NCBI GenBank assembly: GCA_004017275.1
Contig: SAKE01000015.1
Location: 62,001 to 126,000, forward strand
Length of the DNA stretch: 64,000 nucleotides
From: Mesorhizobium sp.
Lineage (GTDB): Bacteria; Pseudomonadota; Alphaproteobacteria; Rhizobiales; Rhizobiaceae
Reading direction: 5' to 3'
The translations under genes were made by a program, and so were the position numbers. Numbering within the stretch: position 1 is the stretch's first letter; each line of letters opens with the position of its first letter. The notes below the pieces were generated by a model. It saw only the letters and a list, made by a program, of their open reading frames with translations, was not told the origin of the DNA and made no database searches. Below are positions 44,388 to 53,704 of this stretch, in pieces.

Positions 44388-45063
44388 TTCCTTCTCCCGA
44401 TATTTGCCATTCGTGGCCGCCATGGCGCTTGTCGTCGTAGCATCGAACATTCTCGTGCAGTTCCCGATGCAGGGCCAGATCGGCGGCCTGTCGCTGGCCG
44501 ACCTTTTGACCTGGGGCGCCTTCACCTACCCCTTCTCCTTCCTGGTCACCGACCTCGCCAACCGCCGCTACGGGCCTGCTGTGGCGCGCCGGATCGTCTT
44601 TGTCGGCTTCATGACAGCGGTGGTCTGCTCGATCCTCGTCCCGCCCTTCCTGTTCCGCCACGGCCTGATCGAATTTGAGACCGCCGCCGACCGGCTGGTG
44701 CGCATCGCGGCGGCGTCAGGCGCGGCGTTCCTTGCCGCGCAACTGCTGGATGTCACCGTGTTCAACCGGCTGCGCCAGCAGAGCTGGTGGCGGGCGCCGA
44801 TCGTCGGCACGCTGGTCGGATCGGTATTCGACACCGCCGTGTTCTTCACCGTCGCGTTCTCGGCTGCCTTTGCCTTCGCTGGTCCGAATGACAGCTTTGC
44901 GCTGGAAACCGCACCGCTGATGGGCGTGTTCCATATCGACGCCATGCGTTGGATTTCATGGGCGCTTGGCGATCTCTCGGTGAAACTGGTCATCGCCGTG
45001 GTGGCATTGATCCCCTACCGGCTGCTCGCCACCCGCTGGAGCCAGCCGGCGATCGCTGCTTAA
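44383..45063 (+). CDS. Queuosine precursor transporter (COG1738, YhhQ/QPTR type)
   Basis: A 226-residue inner-membrane protein with about six or seven helices. SLADLLTWGAFTYPFSFLVT and DLANRRYGPAVARRIVFVGF are the signature segments of COG1738, which imports preQ0/preQ1 or queuine for tRNA queuosine formation. LLDVTVFNRLRQQSWWRAPI near residue 125 and GTLVGSVFDTAVFF follow. The ATG is preceded by AGGA at seven bases. That site and the ATG lie inside a preQ1-I-like element. A dispersed repeat follows the stop directly. Confidence 0.93.
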   Translation: MTSFSRYLPFVAAMALVVVASNILVQFPMQGQIGGLSLADLLTWGAFTYPFSFLVTDLANRRYGPAVARRIVFVGFMTAVVCSILVPPFLFRHGLIEFETAADRLVRIAAASGAAFLAAQLLDVTVFNRLRQQSWWRAPIVGTLVGSVFDTAVFFTVAFSAAFAFAGPNDSFALETAPLMGVFHIDAMRWISWALGDLSVKLVIAVVALIPYRLLATRWSQPAIAA

Positions 45064-45132
45064 ACCATGATCCCGAACCGAAGGTCCGCGTTTGCGAAAC
45101 TTGGGACCCGGTCTTCGGAAAAGATCATGGTC
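45063..45132. repeat. Diverged dispersed rhizobial palindrome after the queuosine transporter gene
   Basis: AACCATGATCCCGAACC at the left and GGAAAAGATCATGGT at the right form outer arms (ACCATGATC/GATCATGGT). Between them CCGAAGGTCCGCG and GGGACCCGGTCTTCGG add further pairing. It is related to the copies at 3719 and 13313 but carries ATGGT in place of ATGCT. The right end is only 11 bases from the next start codon. Confidence 0.65.
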
Positions 45133-45143
45133 GGACCAAGAGC

Positions 45144-45824
45144 ATGATTCCCTGGGTCCAGCTCGATTCGGCGAAGACCCCGGATGGCGCGCAGGAACTT
45201 CGCCTCAAGCGGCGCGGGTCAGAATTCTCGATCATGCTCGGCAGCAACGAGCTGATGAACAGCCGCCTCAGCGGCTCCGAGGAAGCTCTGGCGAGACTGT
45301 CGTGCGAGCGGATCGCCGACCGGCGGGAGCCAAGAATTCTGATCGGCGGGCTTGGCATGGGTTTTACGCTGCGCGCCGCTTTGGCCGGACTCGGCAAGGA
45401 TGCCGGCGTCGTTGTGGCGGAGCTGGTGCCGGCGGTCGTCGCATGGGCGCGCGGCCCGATGGCCGAGGTCTTTGGCGGCTCTCTCGACGATCCGCGCGTC
45501 ACCATCCAGGAGACCGATGTCGGGCAGCTGATATGGTCGCGGCCCACAGCCTGGGACGCCATCCTGCTTGATGTCGACAACGGCCCGGAAGGCATCGTCC
45601 ACAAATCCAACGACGCGCTCTACAGCCTGCAGGGCCTCGCAGCCGCACGCAGCGCACTGAAACCCGGCGGCGTGCTGGCGGTGTGGTCGCAAGGCCCCGA
45701 CAGCGGCTTCGCGCGACGGCTGAAGCAGGCAGGTTTTTCGGTCGAGGAGGTCAACACGCGCGCCAACGGCAAACGTGGCGCGCGCCATGTCATCTGGATC
45801 GCCGCCAACGGCTCACGATCCTGA
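45144..45824 (+). CDS. Spermidine synthase-like (SpeE-fold) protein
   Basis: A 226-residue Rossmann-fold protein related to spermidine synthases. RILIGGLGMGFTLRAALAGL near residue 67 is motif I, VVVAELVPAVVAWARGP motif II with the acidic residue, and WDAILLDVDNGPEGIVH the third. The N-terminal beta domain of true spermidine synthases is reduced, and the usual YQ/DxxD catalytic pattern is incomplete (DVDNGP). It is therefore better called a methyltransferase-like protein of unknown substrate. The ATG at 45144 is only 11 bases after a dispersed repeat. It converges with the SRPBCC gene, overlapping by 12 bases. Confidence 0.8.
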   Translation: MIPWVQLDSAKTPDGAQELRLKRRGSEFSIMLGSNELMNSRLSGSEEALARLSCERIADRREPRILIGGLGMGFTLRAALAGLGKDAGVVVAELVPAVVAWARGPMAEVFGGSLDDPRVTIQETDVGQLIWSRPTAWDAILLDVDNGPEGIVHKSNDALYSLQGLAAARSALKPGGVLAVWSQGPDSGFARRLKQAGFSVEEVNTRANGKRGARHVIWIAANGSRS

Positions 45825-46301
45825 CTTCTGAAGATCCGCGGCAAGGGCTTCCAACAGCCCACGGGTTCCCTCTTCTCGACCCTTGGCGGAATCGACACTG
45901 TCGAAAAAGGCGCCCTGCTCGGTGTAGGTCAGCCTCGTGCCATCGCCTGAAGGCATCAGCTCGACAGTAGTAAGGGATGCCGACATCGGCTGCGGCCCGA
46001 TCGCCATCCGGTAGGAAAACACGATGCGTTGGCCGGGAACGATGTCCTGAAACTGCGCGTCGAGTCTGATCTCCGGACCGCCAGCATAGCTGAATCGCGA
46101 CACTTCGCCACCGCCGACGCGGAAGTCGAAGCTGAATTCAGCGATGGCAAAACCATCGCCTTCGATCCGCCAGCGCCGCACGGTCGCCTTATCGGCGAAG
46201 GCATGGAACACACGGGTTGGCGATTGCGGATAGGTCCGCTCGATGGTGAATGTGGAGTGGATGACGGAATGCTCATCTTTGACGGAGGCGGTCTGGTTCA
46301 T
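45813..46301 (-). CDS. SRPBCC / AHSA1-family protein
   Basis: A 162-residue START-like helix-grip protein. TFTIERTYPQSPTRVFHAFA, ATVRRWRIEGDG and the C-terminal LTYTEQGAFFDSVDSAKGRE are typical of the AHSA1 (activator of Hsp90 homologue-like) branch. The fold makes a deep ligand pocket; the ligand is unknown. It overlaps the upstream ArsR gene by four bases (ATGA), a very common pairing in which the small regulator controls the pair. Confidence 0.9.
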   Translation of the reverse strand: MNQTASVKDEHSVIHSTFTIERTYPQSPTRVFHAFADKATVRRWRIEGDGFAIAEFSFDFRVGGGEVSRFSYAGGPEIRLDAQFQDIVPGQRIVFSYRMAIGPQPMSASLTTVELMPSGDGTRLTYTEQGAFFDSVDSAKGREEGTRGLLEALAADLQKSGS

Positions 46302-46666
46302 GGTTGTTCGTCCTTTTCCTGGTCCTGACTCTTCTTGGGGGATTGATCCGCCTCCGCCAGGATTTGGCCGAGACGGTCGAGGTGGCGTTCCGCAGGTATG
46401 CGGCGTTCGGTGATCCAGTCGGCGAGCGGGGTAAGCCCGCCCGGTTCGATCCGGCAGGTACGCACCCGTCCGATCTTTTCGCTGCGGATCAGCCCGCAGG
46501 CCTCCAGCGCCTGCAGATGTTGCAGAACTGCCGCGAACGTCATGCCGAAAGGCTCCGCCAGCTGGCTGACGGTGGCCGGTCCATGGCTCAACCTTTCCAG
46601 TATCTGCCGGCGTGTCGGCTCGACAAGAGCGCGAAGGATGCTGTCGACCTCGGAATAGTTAAGCAT
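46298..46666 (-). CDS. ArsR-family transcriptional regulator of the SRPBCC gene
   Basis: A 122-residue winged-helix protein. LRALVEPTRRQILERLSHGP and the recognition region TVSQLAEPFGMTFAAVLQHL are clear; no metal-site cysteines are present. The ATG at 46666 (MLNYSEVDSI) is preceded closely by a likely promoter: TTGACA (46702-46697) and TAATAG (46680-46675), 16 bases apart on the minus strand. This predicts a nearly leaderless mRNA. CTTGAC/GTCAAG arms (46670-46675 and 46698-46703) overlap that promoter and may be its own operator. It is coupled to the SRPBCC gene. Confidence 0.88.
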   Translation of the reverse strand: MLNYSEVDSILRALVEPTRRQILERLSHGPATVSQLAEPFGMTFAAVLQHLQALEACGLIRSEKIGRVRTCRIEPGGLTPLADWITERRIPAERHLDRLGQILAEADQSPKKSQDQEKDEQP

Positions 46667-46669
46667 GAC

Positions 46670-46703
46670 CTTGACTATTACGGGGTTGGCGTCAATTGTC
46701 AAG
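46670..46703 (-). promoter_or_regulatory. Promoter and inverted-repeat operator of the ArsR-SRPBCC pair
   Basis: On the minus strand, -35 TTGACA and -10 TAATAG lie 16 bases apart, and the 6-bp inverted arms CTTGAC and GTCAAG sit exactly on the two hexamers. A repressor bound there would block polymerase. The predicted transcript start is two or three bases before the start codon. Confidence 0.5.
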
Positions 46704-46747
46704 TCTGGACTAAAGTGTTTTGGCTCGAGTTAATCGAGTGATGAACA

Positions 46748-46905
46748 CTCCGTCGAGCTTCGCTCGCCACCTCTCCCCCGATCGACGGGTAGAGGAAGGG
46801 CGTTTCCCCATCGACGGCTAGAGGAAGGACATGCGTTCGCCAAACCAGACTCCTTCCTCTCCCTCCGGAGGGGGAGAGGTGGCGCTGCGAAGCAGCGACG
46901 GAGTG
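46748..46905. repeat. Large intergenic inverted repeat of the rhizobial CACCTCTCCCCC type
   Basis: ACTCCGTCGAGCTTCGCTCG then CCACCTCTCCCCC (left arm, from 46748) is answered by GGGGGAGAGGTGG then CGCTGCGAAGCAGCGACGGA+GT (right arm, to about 46905), with few mismatches over roughly 33 bases. Inside, ATCGACGGGTAGAGGAAGG (46782-46800) and ATCGACGGCTAGAGGAAGG (46809-46827) form a direct repeat. Elements with these arms are, from memory, scattered between genes in Mesorhizobium. No transposase is present. Confidence 0.8.
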
Positions 46906-46976
46906 GGGAAGGCGTCCGATCGAATCGAACACGCCGTTGAAAGCCCTCAACTTCGGGTTCGCAGTTGGAGCGTCGC

Positions 46977-48005
46977 TCAATCCTGGTGCAGGATGAATTC
47001 CAGATAGAGGTTGCGCTGCAGGATCGAGTGGTTGTCGTCGGAGATCAGCGACACCATCAGCGCGCCGTCATTGCGGGTCCAGACGTCGAGCCCTTCCATA
47101 TTGTCGATCTGATAGCCCATGTCGGCCTCCAGCAGCACCGGCCCGTCGGCGACGGCACCCTTTTCGACGCTCTCGCCATAGATGCGCCGCAGCCGCATCT
47201 TGACGCCGCTGGCCATCGAAAAACTGCGCTCCAGAAGCAGCAGGTCGCCATCCGGCAGGAAGGCACCGTCGGTTATGTCGAAATCGCCATTGCGCTTGAC
47301 GGTGAAGACGCCCTTGTGCGGCCCTTCGATGATGGCGGCATAGATGTTGCCGGCCTTGTCGAGGCTCTTCTCGGAGACCACCACCAGCCCGCCCTGATGC
47401 TGGCCGTTGGCATTGGCGTGGGTAACGGTCTCGAAGCCGCGATTCTGGCGCAGTTCCCGGGCCGGCACCAGGAAATCCAGCTGCTTGAACGGAGCCTTCA
47501 TGTCGGCAGGGTCGATTTTGAACTGGGCGACATGGTGATCGCGCTCGAAGCCGACCGTGGCGACGCTGTCCTTGACCGCAAGGCCTTCGGCGTCGACCTC
47601 CCACTTCTCCTCGATCGCCCGCCCCGTTTCGTTGACCATCTGCTGCATGCGGAAATTCTGGATGCCGGACGGCCGGCTGTCGGCGTCGCGGACCACTGTT
47701 CCGAAGAACCAGAAGCCGGTGTCGGCAACGCCGATGAAATCGCTGCCGGCTTTCAGGAAACGGAAGGCCGACAGCGCGCCGAAATCGCGCGTCGGCGAGG
47801 TCATCTCCAGCCCGCCGACGAATTCGAGCGGGCCGAACTGCTTGTCGGCATGGCTAATATGGAATTCGGCAATCGGGCGGGCCGAGACTTCGACCGGTTC
47901 GACCGCGCTTGAGCCAGCCGAACCGGCTGCCGCCGAAGCCACGCCGGAAAGCAGAGCGATGGCGGCGAAAAGCGTCTGCCGTAAGCCGCCGCGCTTGGAT
48001 TTCAT
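46977..48005 (-). CDS. Esterase-like/phytase-like beta-propeller periplasmic protein
   Basis: A 342-residue exported protein with a signal peptide ([20 protein letters not shown], cleavage after ASAAAG near residue 28). [51 protein letters not shown] and [13 protein letters not shown] match the esterase-like domain of phytase-related propellers (DUF4246-like/phytase_like). True phytase activity is not shown for this group. The start codon overlaps the end of cobT by four bases, so it is translationally coupled to cobaltochelatase, an odd pairing. Confidence 0.83.
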   Translation of the reverse strand: MKSKRGGLRQTLFAAIALLSGVASAAAGSAGSSAVEPVEVSARPIAEFHISHADKQFGPLEFVGGLEMTSPTRDFGALSAFRFLKAGSDFIGVADTGFWFFGTVVRDADSRPSGIQNFRMQQMVNETGRAIEEKWEVDAEGLAVKDSVATVGFERDHHVAQFKIDPADMKAPFKQLDFLVPARELRQNRGFETVTHANANGQHQGGLVVVSEKSLDKAGNIYAAIIEGPHKGVFTVKRNGDFDITDGAFLPDGDLLLLERSFSMASGVKMRLRRIYGESVEKGAVADGPVLLEADMGYQIDNMEGLDVWTRNDGALMVSLISDDNHSILQRNLYLEFILHQD

Positions 48006-49900
48006 CCGGCGCGCCGCATGCCGCCGCGCCGCGTGTCCTTCGCGCTCTCCTCGGCGAACAGCGAAGCCAGTTGCTCGGTCATGGCGCCGGCCAGTTCCTC
48101 GGCATCGACGATGGTGACGGCACGGCGATAATAGCGCGTGACGTCATGGCCGATGCCGATGGCCAGCAGTTCCACCGGCGAACGCGTCTCGATCAGTTCG
48201 ATGACGGCGCGCAGATGGCGCTCGAGATAGTTGCCCGGATTGACCGACAGCGTCGAATCGTCGACCGGCGCACCGTCCGAGATCATCATCAGGATCTTGC
48301 GCTGCTCCGGCCGGGCGATCAGGCGGTTATGCGCCCACAGCAGGGCCTCGCCGTCAATGTTTTCCTTGAGCAGCCCTTCGCGCATCATCAGGCCGAGATT
48401 GCGCCGTGCCCGCCGCCACGGATGGTCGGCGGATTTGTAGATGATGTGGCGCAAATCGTTGAGCCGGCCGGGGTTCGGCGGCTTGCCGTCCTTCAGCCAC
48501 TTCTCGCGCGCCTGCCCGCCTTTCCAGGCTCGTGTCGTGAAGCCGAGGATCTCGACCGAGACGCCGCAACGCTCCAGCGTGCGTGCCAGGATGTCGGCGC
48601 AGGTGGCGGCAACCGTGATCGGCCGGCCGCGCATCGAGCCGGAATTGTCGAGCACCAGCGTCACCACCGTGTCACGGAATTTGGTGTCGCGCTCCTGCTT
48701 GAAGGACAGCGGCTGCATTGGGTCGATGACGACCCGAACCAGCCGTGCCGGGTCAAGGTAACCCTCTTCCAGATCGAAATCCCAGGAGCGGTTCTGCTGC
48801 GCCATCAGCCGGCGCTGCAGCCGGTTGGCGAGCCGGCCGACGACGCCGGACAGATTGGCAAGCTGCTTGTCGAGAAAGGCGCGTAACCGGTCGAGTTCTT
48901 CCTCCTCGCACAGCTCCTCGGCCCCGACGGTCTCGTCGAAAGCGGTGGTGAAGACCTTGTAGTCGATTTCCTTCGGCAGGTTGGTGAAGGGATTGTCGTT
49001 GCGGCGCGCCTCGCCGGGTGTCTCGGCGTCCGCATCGTCATCGTCGGAGAGGTCGTCGGCGGTAGCGTCGGAGGCTTCCGTCTCGGCCGACTGCTCGTCA
49101 TCGGCCGAAGCCTCGGCATCCTCGGACTGCGACTGCTCGGAGCCGGAATCCTCTTCGCCGCCCTCCTCGCTCTGTTCCTCGCCTTGCGGCTGGTTGTCGT
49201 CATTGTCCTCGGAGTCTTCCGTCTCCTGATCGTCGCCGAGTTCCTCGGCCATCTCCATGGAGGCGAGCATCTCGCGCACGACGCGGGCGAAGGCCTGCTG
49301 GTCGCCGAGCTTTGCCGAAAGTCCGTCGAGATCGGCCTTGGCCTTTTCCTCGACCCAAGGCCGCCAGAGTTCGACCAGCCGCTCACCGCTCTTCGGGATC
49401 GGCCGGCCGGTCAGCTTCTCGCGCACCATCAGCGCCAGCGCTTCTTCGATCGGCGCGTCCGCCTTGTCCTTGATGTCGACAAGGTTGGCCTTGGCGTATT
49501 TGTCCTCCAGCATCGAGCCGATATTGTCGGCGACGCCTTGCATGGCGCGGGAGCCGATCGCCTCGACACGGGCCTGCTCGACCGCGTCATAAATGGCGCG
49601 GGCCGCCTTGCCTTCCGGCGCCAGCTTGGTGTGGATGCGCACATCGTGGCAAGCGCGCTTCAGCGCCATGGAATCGCCGAGGCCGCGGGTAATCGCGATA
49701 TCAGTCTTCGACGCTTTCTTCGGCAGTTCTGGCAAACGCGCACGGCTGCCGGCGAGTGCCGGCCTGTCCTTGGCGAAACCGACTTCCAGTTCCTTGTCGC
49801 CGGCAATGGCACGCATGCAGACCGTGACGGCGCGCTTGAAGCTGTCGGCTTCAGACCCCGTCTTCGACTTGTTGCGCGTGTTGTCGCCCGGACCCGCCAT
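48002..49900 (-). CDS. cobT: Aerobic cobaltochelatase subunit CobT
   Basis: A 632-residue subunit of the ATP-dependent CobN-CobS-CobT complex that inserts cobalt into hydrogenobyrinate diamide during aerobic vitamin B12 synthesis. The N-terminal helical part is followed by a very acidic linker (about residues 218-300, with [23 protein letters not shown]) and a C-terminal von Willebrand A domain whose metal motif is [12 protein letters not shown] near residue 425. Arrangement and length are as in Pseudomonas denitrificans-type CobT. cobS lies just upstream with an 11-base gap. CobN is not in this window. Confidence 0.97.
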   Translation of the reverse strand: MAGPGDNTRNKSKTGSEADSFKRAVTVCMRAIAGDKELEVGFAKDRPALAGSRARLPELPKKASKTDIAITRGLGDSMALKRACHDVRIHTKLAPEGKAARAIYDAVEQARVEAIGSRAMQGVADNIGSMLEDKYAKANLVDIKDKADAPIEEALALMVREKLTGRPIPKSGERLVELWRPWVEEKAKADLDGLSAKLGDQQAFARVVREMLASMEMAEELGDDQETEDSEDNDDNQPQGEEQSEEGGEEDSGSEQSQSEDAEASADDEQSAETEASDATADDLSDDDDADAETPGEARRNDNPFTNLPKEIDYKVFTTAFDETVGAEELCEEEELDRLRAFLDKQLANLSGVVGRLANRLQRRLMAQQNRSWDFDLEEGYLDPARLVRVVIDPMQPLSFKQERDTKFRDTVVTLVLDNSGSMRGRPITVAATCADILARTLERCGVSVEILGFTTRAWKGGQAREKWLKDGKPPNPGRLNDLRHIIYKSADHPWRRARRNLGLMMREGLLKENIDGEALLWAHNRLIARPEQRKILMMISDGAPVDDSTLSVNPGNYLERHLRAVIELIETRSPVELLAIGIGHDVTRYYRRAVTIVDAEELAGAMTEQLASLFAEESAKDTRRGGMRRAG

Positions 49901-49911
49901 CGAGACTCTGC

Positions 49912-50898
49912 TTAGCCCAGCACCACGTTCGCGGCGCTCTCGGGCAGATCCTCGCCGAAGGCGCGTTGGTAGAACTCGGCCACCACCGAGCGCTCAAGCT
50001 CGTCGCACTTGTTGAGGAAGGTCAGCCGGAACGCCATGCCGATATTGCCGAAGATCTCGGCATTCTCGGCCCAGGTGATCACCGTACGCGGGCTCATCAC
50101 GGTCGACAGATCGCCATTGATGAAGGCCGAGCGCGTCATGTCGGCGACGCGCACCATCTTGTTGACGATCTCCTTGCCCTTGCCGTCGCGATAGTGCTTG
50201 GCCTTGGCCAGCACGATGTTCACTTCATTGTCGTGCGGCAAATAGTTCAGCGTGGTGACGATCGACCAGCGGTCCATCTGCGCCTGGTTGATCTGCTGGG
50301 TGCCGTGATAGAGGCCGGTGGTGTCGCCGAGACCGACCGTGTTGGCGGTCGAAAACAGCCGGAACGCCGGATGCGGACGAATGACCCGGCTCTGGTCGAG
50401 CAGCGTCAGCCGGCCCGACGATTCCAGCACGCGCTGAATGACGAACATCACATCCGGACGGCCGGCGTCATACTCGTCGAAGCACAGCGCGACATTGTGC
50501 TGGTAGGCCCAGGGCAGGATGCCGTCGCGGAATTCGGTGATCTGCAAGCCGTCCTTGACGACGATCGCGTCCTTGCCGACGAGATCGATACGGCTGACAT
50601 GGCTGTCGAGGTTGACGCGCACGCAGGGCCAGTTGAGGCGGGCTGCGACCTGTTCGATATGGGTCGACTTGCCGGTGCCGTGATAGCCCGACACCATGAC
50701 GCGGCGGTTGTAGGCAAAGCCCGCGAGGATCGCCATCGTCGTGTTCTTGTCGAACAGATAGTCCGGATCGATGTCGGGCACATGCTCTGATGTCACCGAA
50801 TAGGCCGGAACCACCATCTTGGACTCGAAGCCGAATTTCTCCTTCACCGACACCGTCGTGTCGGGCAGGTTGGCGATGTCACGATCGACCTTGTTCAT
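49912..50898 (-). CDS. cobS: Aerobic cobaltochelatase subunit CobS
   Basis: A 328-residue AAA+ ATPase that forms the CobS-CobT chaperone ring. Walker [16 protein letters not shown] is near residue 77, Walker [19 protein letters not shown] near 138, and the sensor/arginine part [20 protein letters not shown] follows. [14 protein letters not shown] at 50898 is chosen because it matches the usual N-terminus and length. ATGs at 50910 and 51006 would lengthen it by 4 or 36 residues. It belongs to the cobS-cobT-phytase-like operon. Confidence 0.96.
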   Translation of the reverse strand: MNKVDRDIANLPDTTVSVKEKFGFESKMVVPAYSVTSEHVPDIDPDYLFDKNTTMAILAGFAYNRRVMVSGYHGTGKSTHIEQVAARLNWPCVRVNLDSHVSRIDLVGKDAIVVKDGLQITEFRDGILPWAYQHNVALCFDEYDAGRPDVMFVIQRVLESSGRLTLLDQSRVIRPHPAFRLFSTANTVGLGDTTGLYHGTQQINQAQMDRWSIVTTLNYLPHDNEVNIVLAKAKHYRDGKGKEIVNKMVRVADMTRSAFINGDLSTVMSPRTVITWAENAEIFGNIGMAFRLTFLNKCDELERSVVAEFYQRAFGEDLPESAANVVLG

Positions 50899-51021
50899 AT
50901 CTCTCAACATCTCCACGGGCGAAAAGCCTGATTTCGCCGGCAATCGATTTTGTCCGGGGGCGGTCTTAGAGCCTTTTCCAACCTTATGAAAGTTGGAAAA
51001 CGACACGAACCGAATGGTCGC

Positions 51022-51642
51022 TCAGCACAGGCCCGCCTGTTTGAGCACGCGATAGGCCTGCAGCACATCGCGGAACCGGTCTTCCGAACCTCTGTCGCCA
51101 CCATTCGCATCCGGATGGTGGAGTTTCACCAGTTCCTTATAGCGCGCCTTGATCTCCTTGCCAGTCGCCTTTGTATCAAGGCCAAGCGTTTCCAGCGCCT
51201 TGGCCTCAAGCGGCTTGGCCTTGCGCTCGCGCGCCTCGCGCGGATCCTTCGGCCCCTTGAACAGGTCGAATGGGTCGCGCATGCGGTTGTAGTAGCCGGC
51301 GCGGCCGGAGCGCATCTGCGCCATATCGGGCGACGATCGCGTCGAGGGGCCGGTGGCGCCCATCTTCCAGGTTGGCCGGTGGCCGGTCATCGCTTCCTTC
51401 TGGAAGCGCGCGACCTCGGTGTCCGGCACGCCGGAGAAATAGTTGAAGCCCTTGTTGTACTCGCGCACATGATCGAAGCAGAAGCGGAAATACTCGCCCT
51501 CCTTCATGCGCCCGACCGGCGCGCGATGGGTGCCCGCCTCCTTGCAGCCGTCCCACTGGCAGATCGGCGAGTGCGACTTCAGCTCCGCGTCCTTGTCGGG
51601 GCGGACGCGAATCTTCTCGAAATATTTGGGGTACGGCTTCAT
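51022..51642 (-). CDS. J domain-containing molecular co-chaperone-like protein
   Basis: A 206-residue protein with a C-terminal J domain (about residues 150-206): LETLGLDTKATGKEIKARYK, the essential HPD in KLHHPDANGGD, and FRDVLQAYRVL. The first 140 residues carry CQWDGCKEAG and RFCFDHVREYNKGFNYFSG, possibly a small metal-binding site made of three cysteines and a histidine. The unusual C-terminal J position is typical of this rhizobial group next to cobS and bolA. It should recruit DnaK to an unknown client. Confidence 0.9.
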   Translation of the reverse strand: MKPYPKYFEKIRVRPDKDAELKSHSPICQWDGCKEAGTHRAPVGRMKEGEYFRFCFDHVREYNKGFNYFSGVPDTEVARFQKEAMTGHRPTWKMGATGPSTRSSPDMAQMRSGRAGYYNRMRDPFDLFKGPKDPREARERKAKPLEAKALETLGLDTKATGKEIKARYKELVKLHHPDANGGDRGSEDRFRDVLQAYRVLKQAGLC

Positions 51643-51831
51643 CTAACCCATTTATGGGGCGTTCGCAGATGCGAAACAAGAATTGACATTTTCGCGATCA
51701 TCGCCCTAACCGCTGAATCGCGGCATAAAGCAGGCGAATGGCTGATTTTGTTGCGTGGTAGTGGCTTTGCGAAGATCGATTTTCGGTTTCGAGGCCGATG
51801 TGCCGGCCATATGTGGTGAAGGGAGACGGCG

Positions 51832-52134
51832 ATGTCCATACAGACGACCATGGAAGACAAGCTCAACAAGGCGTTTTCGCCGGACCGGCTGGTCATCATC
51901 AACGAGAGCCATCTCCATGCCGGCCATCACCACAATGGCTCCGACCATCACGGCACTTATGACGGCACCGGCGAGACGCATTTTCGCGTCCGCGTCGTCG
52001 CTTCCGCCTTTGCCGGCATGAGCCGTATCGACCGTCACCGAGCCGTCAACGAACTGCTTGCCGACGAACTGAAGGCCGGCGTGCACGCGTTGGCGATCGA
52101 GCCGGCGGCTCCCGGCGAAAAGACCCGCTGGTAG
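51832..52134 (+). CDS. bolA: BolA-family protein
   Basis: A 100-residue protein with the class II KH-like BolA fold. MEDKLNKAFSPDRLVIINES, a histidine-rich loop HLHAGHHHNGSDHHGTY, and THFRVRVVASAFAGMSRIDR are clear. HRAVNELLADELKAGVHAL provides the conserved C-terminal histidine that can bind an iron-sulfur cluster with monothiol glutaredoxins. The enriched histidine loop suggests strong metal affinity. It has AAGGGAG before the ATG and is divergent from the J-protein gene. Confidence 0.94.
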   Translation: MSIQTTMEDKLNKAFSPDRLVIINESHLHAGHHHNGSDHHGTYDGTGETHFRVRVVASAFAGMSRIDRHRAVNELLADELKAGVHALAIEPAAPGEKTRW

Positions 52135-52150
52135 CTCGTTTTCGCCGCGC

Positions 52151-53704
52151 TCAGAGCACCGCTTCGATCAGGAACGGTCCGCGCCGCGACAAGGCGCTGT
52201 CCAGCAGTGCGTCGAAGCGTTCGCATGTATCGGCGCGAGCCGCCTCGACGCCCATCCCTTTGGCGAGCGAAACCCAGTCCAGCGACGGATGGTCGAGGTC
52301 GAGCATGCGCCGAGCATTTTCACCGATGGCGCCGACGCCGACATTCTTCATCTCGCCATGCAGGATCGCATAGGTCCGGTTGGAAAACACGATCGTCACC
52401 ACGTCGAGATTTTCCCGCGCCTGCGTCCACAGCCCCTGCACCGTGTACATGCCGCTGCCGTCGGCCTCGAGATTGATCACCTTGCGGTCCGGACAGGCGA
52501 TCGCCGCCCCGGTCGCCAGCGGAATGCCGCCGCCGATCGATCCGCCCGTGCCCATCATGTAGTCGTGCGGCGCGGCAAAGGCCGACAGCGCGAAGAATCG
52601 CCGCGCCGAGGTGACCGCTTCGTCGCAGATGATCGCATCCACTGGAAGCTTGCGCGCCACCGACAGCGCAACCGCATCTTCCGTCAGCCTGCCGTTCGGC
52701 ATTGTCTCGTCGGGAAAACCGGTTGCGGACACCTGTTGTTGCGACGGCTTGATGCCGAGTTCGTCGCGGAGCGCTTCCAGAGCCGCATGCAGGTCGTCGC
52801 CATGCGCCGCCAGCGTCAGCACCTGGCAACCTTCACGGATAAGTCGTCCCGGTTTTCCCGGATAGGCGAAGAAGGCAACCGGTTCCTTCCCGCCGACCAG
52901 GATCAGGACGTCGACTTCGCTCAGCATAGCCGTCGCTGCGTCGACCGGATAAGGGATGCGGGTCGGCGCGACACGCCCGCGCCCGCGCTGCATCCGGGCG
53001 ATCAGAACCTCGCTGAACAGGCGGACATCGCTGCCCGCCGAGATCTGCCCGGCGATGGCGAGCGCATCGGCTCGTGCGGCCTTCCCACGAACGACCATGC
53101 CGACGCGGCCCGGAGCGGAACGGATCGCCCCGGCGATCTTGTGTACCGCCTCCATGTCGACAGCGGGCGGCGGTGCCAGCCTCACCTTGCCAACCGAAAC
53201 CACCCCGACTTCACCCCAGGCGGCATCCGCCGGCAAGACCAGCGTTGCAACGCCCGGAGGCGTCAGCGAGGCGCGAAAGGCCGCTTCAGCTGCCGGCGCC
53301 ACATCGGCCGGTCCCTTGACGCGGCCGACCCAGTTTGACATCGGCCTCGCAACGCCTTCGATATCGCTGGTGAGCGGCGCATCGAGCGGCAGATGGTAGG
53401 AGGCGTGGTCGCCGACGATGTTGATCATCGGGCTGAGCGCGCGCCGCGCATTGTGCATGTTGGCGAGGCCATTGGCCAAGCCTGGCCCAGTATGCATCAG
53501 CGTCGCTGCGGGGCGGTCGGTCATGCGCGCGTAGCCGTCGGCAGCACCCGTCACCACGCCTTCGAACAGGCCGAGCACGCAACGCATCTGCGGCTTGCGG
53601 TCAAGTGCTGCAACAAAATGCATTTCGGAGGTGCCGGGGTTGGCGAAGCAGACCATCACATCATTGGCCAGAAGCACGTCACACAGGACATCGGCGCCGT
53701 TCAT
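52151..53704 (-). CDS. Thiamine diphosphate-dependent decarboxylase/acetolactate synthase-like enzyme
   Basis: A 517-residue ThDP enzyme with the three usual domains. The activating glutamate is in GLFEGVVTGAADGYARM near residue 50. The C-terminal cofactor motif begins at EADGSGMYT (GDGxxx variant) and ends with VIVFSN-type VTIVFSNRTY, near residues 415-445. GTGGSIGGGIPLATGAAIAC precedes it. It lacks the FAD-loop features that would make it a clear acetolactate synthase and has no small-subunit gene nearby; benzoylformate or oxalyl-CoA-like decarboxylation are alternatives. It converges with bolA and lies in an apparently inserted block. Confidence 0.82.
   Translation of the reverse strand: MNGADVLCDVLLANDVMVCFANPGTSEMHFVAALDRKPQMRCVLGLFEGVVTGAADGYARMTDRPAATLMHTGPGLANGLANMHNARRALSPMINIVGDHASYHLPLDAPLTSDIEGVARPMSNWVGRVKGPADVAPAAEAAFRASLTPPGVATLVLPADAAWGEVGVVSVGKVRLAPPPAVDMEAVHKIAGAIRSAPGRVGMVVRGKAARADALAIAGQISAGSDVRLFSEVLIARMQRGRGRVAPTRIPYPVDAATAMLSEVDVLILVGGKEPVAFFAYPGKPGRLIREGCQVLTLAAHGDDLHAALEALRDELGIKPSQQQVSATGFPDETMPNGRLTEDAVALSVARKLPVDAIICDEAVTSARRFFALSAFAAPHDYMMGTGGSIGGGIPLATGAAIACPDRKVINLEADGSGMYTVQGLWTQARENLDVVTIVFSNRTYAILHGEMKNVGVGAIGENARRMLDLDHPSLDWVSLAKGMGVEAARADTCERFDALLDSALSRRGPFLIEAVL

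Noticed and set aside
51643-51831. Search for a cobalamin riboswitch near cobS/cobT/bolA
   Set aside because: No B12-box-like conserved segment could be seen in the upstream regions.
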